64,000 nucleotides of DNA from Streptomyces sp. NBC_01267. Lineage in GTDB: Bacteria > Actinomycetota > Actinomycetes > Streptomycetales > Streptomycetaceae. A program made the position numbers and the translations under genes. The notes beneath the pieces are model-generated. The model did no database searches. It saw only the letters and a list, made by a program, of their open reading frames with translations, and was not told the origin of the DNA. The stretch covers positions 5,211,501-5,275,500 of the forward strand of contig NZ_CP108455.1 of assembly GCF_036241575.1 (NCBI RefSeq), in the 5' to 3' direction. Positions within the stretch are counted from its first letter, which is position 1; each line of letters opens with the position of its first letter. Below, one piece after another: positions 57,986 through 64,000 of the stretch.

Positions 57986-60900
57986 GTGAGCTCCTCCACT
58001 TCCCACCGGGTACGGCAACGTGCCCCGGGCGCGTACCGGCTGGTGCGGACCCCGCCGGGCGCAGCGGGCCCGCCTGTACTGGACGCACGGCAGCGCGCGG
58101 TGGTTGACCACGCGGCGGGGCCGCTGCTGGTCCTGGCCGGGCCCGGTACGGGAAAATCCACCACCCTCGTGGAGTCGGTGGCGCGGCGCATCGCCGAGGG
58201 GACCGACCCCGAGCGGATCCTCGTCCTCACGTTCAGCCGCAAGGCCGCGGTGGAACTCCGCGACCGGATGGCCGTGCGGATCCAGGGGGGCGCCCCCGGA
58301 GCGCACGCCCCGCAGGCAACCACCTTCCACTCGTTCTGCTACGCGCTGGTCCGCGCCCACCAGGACGCCGACCTCTTCGCCGAACCGCTGCGGCTGCTCT
58401 CCGGGCCGGAGCAGGACGTCACGGTGCGCGAGCTGCTGGCCGGACAGCTGGACCTGGGACACATCCGCTGGCCCGACGAACTGCGCGCCTGCCTGACGAC
58501 GCGCGGCTTCGCCGACGAGGTGCGCGCGGTGCTCGCCCGCAGCCGGGAACTGGGCCTGGGCCCGGACACCCTGGCCGCGTTCGCCGACCGTACGGGCCGC
58601 CCCGACTGGCGGGCGGCGGCCGACTTCCTCGCCGAGTACCTGGACGTCCTGGACGCACAGGGGGTGGTGGACTACGCGGAGCTGGTGCTCCGTGCGGTGC
58701 CGCTGGCCCAGCGCGCCGACCTCCGCTACGACGCGATCTTCGTGGACGAGTACCAGGACACCGACCCGGCCCAGGTGCGGCTGCTGCGCGCGCTGGCCGG
58801 CGGCGGGCGTTCACCAGGACCGGGCCGGCCGGTCCTGGTGGCGTTCGGTGACCCGGACCAGTCGATCTACGCGTTCCGGGGCGCCGACGTGGGCGGCATC
58901 CTGGACTTCCCCGCTACCTTTCCCCGCCACGACGGGAGCCCCGCCCCGGTCGAGGTGCTCACCACCTCACGGCGTTCCGCGGCATCCGTGCTGGCCGCCA
59001 CCCGGCTGCTGACCCAGCGGATGCCGCTGACCCGGCTGCCCTCCGACAAGGTGCGCGCGCACCGGGAACTCTCGGCGGTACGGGCCGGGGGCCGGGTCGA
59101 GGCGTACACCTACCCGACGGCGGGCACCGAGCTGGACAACATCGCCGACATCCTGCGCCGGGCCCATCTGGAGGAGGGCGTGCCGTGGAGCGACATGGCG
59201 GTGCTGGTGCGCGCGGGAGGCCGCTCGATCCCCGCGGTGCGCCGTGCGCTCACCTCGGCCGGGGTCCCGCTGGACATCGCGGGCGACGATGTCCCGCTGC
59301 GCCACGAACCTGCCGTGACACCGCTGCTCACCGCGCTGCGGGCGGTCGCGGACGCGGCGCTGGGCGGGCCGGTACGCGCCCGTCCGGACGAGGGTGACGA
59401 GAGCGCGGCCGGTCCGGACGAGGGCGATGTGAGCGCGGCCGGTCCGGACGGGGGCGCCCCCTGGCTCGGTACCGAAACCGCGCTCACCCTCCTCGCCTCC
59501 CCGCTCGGCGGCATGGACGCCGCGGACCTGCGCCGTCTCGGCCGCGCGCTGCGTGACGAGGAGCGGGCCGGCGGGAACCGGCTTCCGCCGCCCTCCGACG
59601 AGCTCCTCGCCCGCGCGCTCGCCGAACCCGAGCGGCTGGTCGTGCACGACTCGGCGTACGCCCGGGGCGCCCAGCAGCTCGGCAAGCTCCTGCGGAAGGC
59701 ACGGGAGGTCCTGGAGAACGGCGGCACCGCCGAGCAGGCCCTCTGGGAACTGTGGAACGGCACCAACTGGCCCCGGCGGCTGGAACGCGCGACGCTGCGC
59801 GGCGGCGCCGGCGGACGCAACGCCGACCGTGATCTGGACGCCGTCTGCGCCCTCTTCGACACCGCGGCCCGCGCCGAGGAACGCACCGGCGGACGCGGCG
59901 CGCTGAACTTCCTGGAGGAGCTGGACGCGCAGGACATCGCCGCCGACACCCTCTCGAAGCGGACCGTGCGGCCCGACGCCGTACGGCTCATGACCGCGCA
60001 CCGCGCCAAGGGCCTGGAGTGGGGTCTGGTCGTCGTCGCGGGCGTCCAGGAAGGGCTGTGGCCCGACCTCAGACGGCGCGGATCCCTCCTCGAAGCGGAC
60101 CGGATCGGCCGCGACGGCCTCGCCGAACCGCTCACGCCCGGCGCACTGCTCGCCGAGGAACGCAGGCTCTTCTACGTCGCGGCCACCCGCGCCCGCGACC
60201 GTCTCGTCGTCACCGCGGTCAAGGCACCGGCCGACGACGGCGACCAGCCCTCCCGCTTCCTCGCCGAGCTGGGCGTGGAGCCGAAGGACGTCACGGGGCG
60301 CCCCCGCAGACCGCTCGCCGTCGCCCCGCTCGTCGCCGAGCTCCGCGCCACGGTCGTCGATCCGAGGTCCTCGCCCGCGCTCCGGGACGCCGCGGCCCAC
60401 CGGCTCGCCCGGCTGGCCGCGCTCGCGGACGAGGAGGGCCAGCCGCTCGTACCGGCGGCGCACCCGCACCGCTGGTGGGGCCTGTACGAACCGACGCACA
60501 GCACGGTCCCGGTGCGCGACCCGGAGCAGCCCGTCGCCCTCTCCGGCAGCGCGCTCGACCAGCTCGCCCACACCTGTTCGCTCCAGTGGTTCCTGGGGCG
60601 GGAAGTGAAGGCGGACGCCCCCGCCACCGCCGCCCAGGGCTTCGGCAACGTGGTGCACGTCCTCGCGGACGAGGTCGCATCCGGGCGGACCCCGGCCGAC
60701 CTGGCCGTCCTCATGGAACGGCTCGACTCGGTCTGGGGCTCGCTCGCCTTCGACGCCCCCTGGAAGTCGGCCCAGGAGAAGGAGCACGCGCGCGTGGCGC
60801 TGGAACGCTTCCTGCGCTGGCACGTCATGGACCGCGCGGGCCGCACCCCGGCCGCCACCGAGCACGGCTTCGACGTGACCCTGGAGGCCGGTGCGTACGA

Positions 60901-61333
60901 GGTCCGGATCCGGGGCTCCATGGACCGCGTCGAGCAGGACGCCGAGGGCCGGGCGTACGTCGTCGACTTCAAGACCGGCAAGCAGGCGCCGACGAAGGAC
61001 GAGGTGGCCCACCACCCGCAGCTCGCCGTCTACCAGCTCGCGGTGCGCGAGGGCGCCGTCGACGAGGTCTTCGGCGGGCGGCGCCCCGGCCCCGGCGGCG
61101 CCGAACTCGTCCAGCTCCGGCAGGCCGCGGCCAGGAAGGAGGGCGGCGACGCCCTCCCGAAGGTCCAGGCACAGGAGCCGCTCGCGGGGGAGTGGGTCGG
61201 GGACCTGCTGGCCACCGCGGCCGGGAAGGTGCTCGACGAGCGCTTCACACCGACCACGGGAAGCCACTGCACGCACTGCTCTTTCCGGGCCTCGTGCAGC
61301 GCCCTGCCCGAGGGGCGTCACATCGTCGAGTGA
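57986..61333 (+). CDS. adnA: AdnA-type helicase-nuclease subunit
   Basis: A 1115-residue UvrD-family protein: Walker A VLAGPGTGKSTTLVESVARR near residue 50, DEYQDTDPAQVRLLRAL near 254, QSIYAFRGA, and MTAHRAKGLEWGLVVVAG near 670. The C-terminal nuclease has VVDFKTGKQAP near 992. Four cysteines fit an iron-sulfur staple: Cys863 in HTCSLQWFLG and the CTHCSFRASCSALPE trio (about 1094, 1097, 1103). With AdnB it forms the actinobacterial double-strand-break resection machine. GTG 57986 has AGGA upstream. A tandem 30-base repeat inserts a GPDEGD-rich spacer at about residues 467-490. The counterpart is Rv3202c. Confidence 0.94.
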   Translation: MSSSTSHRVRQRAPGAYRLVRTPPGAAGPPVLDARQRAVVDHAAGPLLVLAGPGTGKSTTLVESVARRIAEGTDPERILVLTFSRKAAVELRDRMAVRIQGGAPGAHAPQATTFHSFCYALVRAHQDADLFAEPLRLLSGPEQDVTVRELLAGQLDLGHIRWPDELRACLTTRGFADEVRAVLARSRELGLGPDTLAAFADRTGRPDWRAAADFLAEYLDVLDAQGVVDYAELVLRAVPLAQRADLRYDAIFVDEYQDTDPAQVRLLRALAGGGRSPGPGRPVLVAFGDPDQSIYAFRGADVGGILDFPATFPRHDGSPAPVEVLTTSRRSAASVLAATRLLTQRMPLTRLPSDKVRAHRELSAVRAGGRVEAYTYPTAGTELDNIADILRRAHLEEGVPWSDMAVLVRAGGRSIPAVRRALTSAGVPLDIAGDDVPLRHEPAVTPLLTALRAVADAALGGPVRARPDEGDESAAGPDEGDVSAAGPDGGAPWLGTETALTLLASPLGGMDAADLRRLGRALRDEERAGGNRLPPPSDELLARALAEPERLVVHDSAYARGAQQLGKLLRKAREVLENGGTAEQALWELWNGTNWPRRLERATLRGGAGGRNADRDLDAVCALFDTAARAEERTGGRGALNFLEELDAQDIAADTLSKRTVRPDAVRLMTAHRAKGLEWGLVVVAGVQEGLWPDLRRRGSLLEADRIGRDGLAEPLTPGALLAEERRLFYVAATRARDRLVVTAVKAPADDGDQPSRFLAELGVEPKDVTGRPRRPLAVAPLVAELRATVVDPRSSPALRDAAAHRLARLAALADEEGQPLVPAAHPHRWWGLYEPTHSTVPVRDPEQPVALSGSALDQLAHTCSLQWFLGREVKADAPATAAQGFGNVVHVLADEVASGRTPADLAVLMERLDSVWGSLAFDAPWKSAQEKEHARVALERFLRWHVMDRAGRTPAATEHGFDVTLEAGAYEVRIRGSMDRVEQDAEGRAYVVDFKTGKQAPTKDEVAHHPQLAVYQLAVREGAVDEVFGGRRPGPGGAELVQLRQAAARKEGGDALPKVQAQEPLAGEWVGDLLATAAGKVLDERFTPTTGSHCTHCSFRASCSALPEGRHIVE
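59383..59454 (+). repeat. 30-base in-frame tandem repeat inside adnA
   Basis: About 2.5 copies of a unit encoding GPDEGDVSAA (RPDEGDESAA, GPDEGDVSAA, GPDGG). It is an acidic insert within the helicase region, absent from conserved motifs. Confidence 0.7.
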
Positions 61334-61436
61334 CGGGCCGGCAGGGCGGTTCACGGCCGGGTGACGGGCGCGACGCCGGGCCGGGTGACGGCTCGCGCGG
61401 GACACGTTGTCAGTGGTCGCCGTTAGCCTTTCCGAG

Positions 61437-64000
61437 GTGACCCCACGCATCACCGACCCCGAGCAGCTCAAGGAGCTCCTCGGCATCCCCTTCACCCCGG
61501 AGCAGACGGCCTGCATCACGGCGCCGCCCGCCCCGCAGGTCATCGTGGCCGGAGCCGGGTCGGGGAAGACGACGGTGATGGCCGCGCGCGTGGTCTGGCT
61601 GGTGGGCACCGGGCAGGTCGCGCCCGAGCAGGTGCTCGGGCTGACCTTCACCAACAAGGCGGCGGGCGAGCTGGCCGAGCGGGTCCGCAAGGCGCTGGTA
61701 CGGGCCGGGGTCACCGATCCCGACGTCATCGACCCGGCCCACCCGTCGCCCGGCCACCACCCCTCGACGACGCCGCGCAGCGCCGACCCCTTCTACTCAC
61801 CCGGCGAACCCCGCATCTCGACGTACCACGCGTTCGCCGGACAGCTGCTGACCGACCACGGGCTGCGGATAGGGCTCGAACCGACCTCCCGGCTGCTCGC
61901 CGACGCCACGCGGTACCAGCTGGCCGCGCGCGTGCTCAAGGAGGCGCCGGGCCCCTACCCGGCCCTGACGAAATCCTTCTCCTCCCTGGTCAGCGACCTG
62001 CTGGCGCTCGACGGCGAACTCGCCGAGCATCTGGTGACGCCCGCCGCGCTGCGGGCCCACGACACGGAGCTGCTGAGCACCCTGGAGGGCGCCAGACTCT
62101 CCAACGCCGACCTGCGCAAGATCCCCGAGGCCGCCGCGGCCCGCCGTGAACTGCTCGACCTGGTGGGCCGTTACCGCCGGGCCAAGCGCAGCCGCGACCT
62201 CCTCGACTTCGGCGACCAGATCGCGCTCTCCGCCGAACTGGCGATGACCAGGCCCGAGGTCGGCACCCTCCTGCGGGACGAATTCCGGGTGGTCCTGCTC
62301 GACGAGTACCAGGACACCTCCGTCGCCCAGCGGCTGCTGCTGTCCGGGCTCTTCGGCGGTGGCACCGGCCACGCGGTGACCGCGGTCGGCGACCCCTGCC
62401 AGGCGATCTACGGCTGGCGCGGCGCCTCCGTCGCCAACCTGGACGACTTCCCCGAACACTTCCCGTACGCCGACGGAAGCCCCGCCACCCGTTTCTCGCT
62501 CAGCGAGAACCGCCGCAGCGGCGGCCGTCTCCTCGACCTGGCCAACAGCCTCGCCGCCCCGCTGCGCGCGATGCACGCGGGCGTGGAGGCACTGCGCCCC
62601 GCACCGGGAGCGGAGCGGGACGGCATGGTGCGGTGCGCCCTGCTCCGTACGCACGAGGAGGAGATCGGCTGGCTCGCCGACTCGATCGCCCATCTGGTGC
62701 GGACGGGCAGGGAACCGGCCGAGATCGCCGTCCTGTGCCGTACCGCGGGCGACTTCGCGGAGATCCAGGGCGCGCTGGTGGCCCGGGACGTGCCGGTCGA
62801 GGTGGTCGGCCTCTCGGGGCTGCTGCACCTGCCCGAGGTCGCCGACCTGGTGGCGGTCTGCGAGGTGCTCCAGGACCCGGGGGCCAACGCCTCACTGGTC
62901 CGGCTGCTGACCGGCCCGCGCTGGCGGATCGGCCCGCGCGACCTGGCGCTGCTGGGCCGCCGGGCCCGGCTGCTCGTGCGGTACGCGGGCGGCCCCGACG
63001 ACGACCCGGACCGGCGGCTCGCCGAGGCCGTCGAAGGGGTCGACCCGGCCGAGGTGGTCTCACTGGCCGACGCCCTGGACACCTTCCTGGACAGCACGGC
63101 CGAGGACGACGGGCTGCCGTTCTCCGCCGACGCCCGGGTCAGGTTCGCCCGGCTCGCCGCCGAACTGCGCGATCTGCGGCGGTCGCTGGCCGACCCGCTC
63201 ATGGACGTACTGCACCGGGTGCTCGCCACCACGGGCCTGGAGGTCGAGCTCTCCGCCTCGCCGCACGCCCTGGCCGCCCGCAGACGCGAGACGCTCTCCC
63301 AGTTCCTCGACACGGCGGCCGGCTTCGCGTCCCTGGACGGCGAGGCGACCCTGCTGGCGTTCCTGGGATTCCTGCGGACGGCCGTCCAGTACGAGAAGGG
63401 CCTGGACAACGCCCTGCCCGGCGGTGAGAACACGGTCAAGGTCCTCACCGCGCACAAGTCCAAGGGCCTGGAGTGGGACGTCGTCGCGGTCCCCGGCCTG
63501 GTGGCCAGGCAGTTCCCGAGCGAGCAGTCCCGCGAGGTGTGGACGGCGCAGCCGAAGGTACTGCCGCACGCGCTGCGCGGCGACGCGGCGACGCTTCCCG
63601 GCGTACCGGCGTGGGACGCGAAGGGCCTGGCCGCCTTCAAGGCGGAGATGAAGGCCCACCAGCACACGGAAGAACTCCGCCTCGGCTACGTCACCTTCAC
63701 CCGCCCCCGCTCGCTGCTCCTCGGCTCGGCCCACTGGTGGGGCCCGAGCCAGAAGCGGCCACGCGGCCCCTCGGACTTCCTGATCGCGCTGAACGAGCAC
63801 TGCGCGGCGGGCTTCGGCGAGACGGAGATCTGGGCGGACGCACCGGAGGAGGACGAGGAGAACCCGGCCCTGCGCGAGGCGGCGGCGGACCACGCGTGGC
63901 CGCTGCCGCTGGACCGGACGTCGTTCGACCGGCGCCGGGACGCGGCGGACCTGGTCCTGGCCGAACTCGACGCGGTGCGCCCGGACCCGGCCGTGGACCC
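61437..64000 (+). CDS. adnB: AdnB-type helicase-nuclease subunit (3' end beyond window)
   Basis: 854 codons are visible and the frame is open at the right edge. Motifs: QVIVAGAGSGKTTVMAARVV (Walker A), LTFTNKAAGELAERV, VVLLDEYQDTSVAQRLLL, VGDPCQAIYGWRGASVANLD, LTAHKSKGLEWDVVAVPGLV and EELRLGYVTFTRPRSLLLGS. The nuclease domain expected at the C-terminus is not in the window. The GTG at 61437 gives MTPRITDPEQLKELLGIPFT; an in-frame GTG at 61413 is possible and neither has a strong ribosome site. It follows adnA by 103 bases. The counterpart is Rv3201c. Confidence 0.93.
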   Translation, partial: MTPRITDPEQLKELLGIPFTPEQTACITAPPAPQVIVAGAGSGKTTVMAARVVWLVGTGQVAPEQVLGLTFTNKAAGELAERVRKALVRAGVTDPDVIDPAHPSPGHHPSTTPRSADPFYSPGEPRISTYHAFAGQLLTDHGLRIGLEPTSRLLADATRYQLAARVLKEAPGPYPALTKSFSSLVSDLLALDGELAEHLVTPAALRAHDTELLSTLEGARLSNADLRKIPEAAAARRELLDLVGRYRRAKRSRDLLDFGDQIALSAELAMTRPEVGTLLRDEFRVVLLDEYQDTSVAQRLLLSGLFGGGTGHAVTAVGDPCQAIYGWRGASVANLDDFPEHFPYADGSPATRFSLSENRRSGGRLLDLANSLAAPLRAMHAGVEALRPAPGAERDGMVRCALLRTHEEEIGWLADSIAHLVRTGREPAEIAVLCRTAGDFAEIQGALVARDVPVEVVGLSGLLHLPEVADLVAVCEVLQDPGANASLVRLLTGPRWRIGPRDLALLGRRARLLVRYAGGPDDDPDRRLAEAVEGVDPAEVVSLADALDTFLDSTAEDDGLPFSADARVRFARLAAELRDLRRSLADPLMDVLHRVLATTGLEVELSASPHALAARRRETLSQFLDTAAGFASLDGEATLLAFLGFLRTAVQYEKGLDNALPGGENTVKVLTAHKSKGLEWDVVAVPGLVARQFPSEQSREVWTAQPKVLPHALRGDAATLPGVPAWDAKGLAAFKAEMKAHQHTEELRLGYVTFTRPRSLLLGSAHWWGPSQKRPRGPSDFLIALNEHCAAGFGETEIWADAPEEDEENPALREAAADHAWPLPLDRTSFDRRRDAADLVLAELDAVRPDPAVD

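Noticed and set aside
58967..61729. A 920-codon minus-strand frame across adnA and adnB
   Set aside because: It is a shadow of two helicase genes with complete motifs on the plus strand.
1..64000. tRNA, rRNA, insertion sequences and prophage
   Set aside because: I scanned for TTCRA-type T-loops, acceptor CCA ends, transposase motifs and integrase signatures. None was convincing.

Overview
The window is chromosomal DNA of a high-GC actinomycete, almost certainly Streptomyces or a close relative. Third codon positions are nearly all G or C, GTG and TTG starts are common, adjacent genes often share ATGA or GTGA stop/start overlaps, and the gene families are typical of the genus. It reads as core chromosome. 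I saw no tRNA, rRNA, CRISPR array, insertion sequence or prophage.

Layout. 1-3653: tail of an unidentified gene, then a four-gene overlapping operon with a two-gene ABC exporter, a sensor kinase and a response regulator. 3701-6948: a DUF2000 gene divergent from its likely AraC-type regulator, a SirB1-like protein and a GNAT acetyltransferase. 7062-14564: ferredoxin, dapC, a small secreted protein, a lytic-transglycosylase-like protein, dapE, a LOG-family protein, a FolP2-type dihydropteroate synthase homologue, a DivIVA-type membrane protein and tag. 14584-22962: enoyl-CoA hydratase family protein, DUF3117, O-methyltransferase, an ECF sigma factor with its zinc anti-sigma factor, an HtrA-type protease, TatB and Mrp. 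From memory, dapE-LOG-folP2-tag-DUF3117-O-methyltransferase-sigE-rseA-htrA-tatB-mrp follows the order around Rv1202-Rv1229c of Mycobacterium tuberculosis. It is an envelope-stress and cell-wall-precursor neighbourhood.

23006-27548 is a magnesium group: DUF1003 protein, a soluble MgtE-like CBS protein and CorA, with a lipoprotein and a small unknown protein between them. 27999-34861 holds a SUFU-domain protein, an MFS transporter, a zinc-ribbon protein, a PHP phosphoesterase, MarC, a conserved 50-residue protein read from TTG, a NYN-domain protein and an alpha/beta hydrolase.

35042-42184 and 53088-64000 form a second block resembling Rv3201c-Rv3211: DEAD-box helicase, ferritin-like protein, DUF3107, TetR regulator, hydrolase, DUF3152 metalloprotease-like protein, MoeZ, alkyltransferase-like protein, AdnA and AdnB (cut by the window end). 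The second half is about DNA repair and sulfur transfer. Between DUF3152 and moeZ sit two operons that the mycobacterial order lacks. One is a peptide-type ABC importer (42509-47842). The other (48027-53024) is a PelF-like glycosyltransferase, a polytopic membrane protein, a sugar epimerase and a spherulin-4-type putative glycoside hydrolase. This second group looks like a compact exopolysaccharide locus and is the most interesting candidate system in the window.
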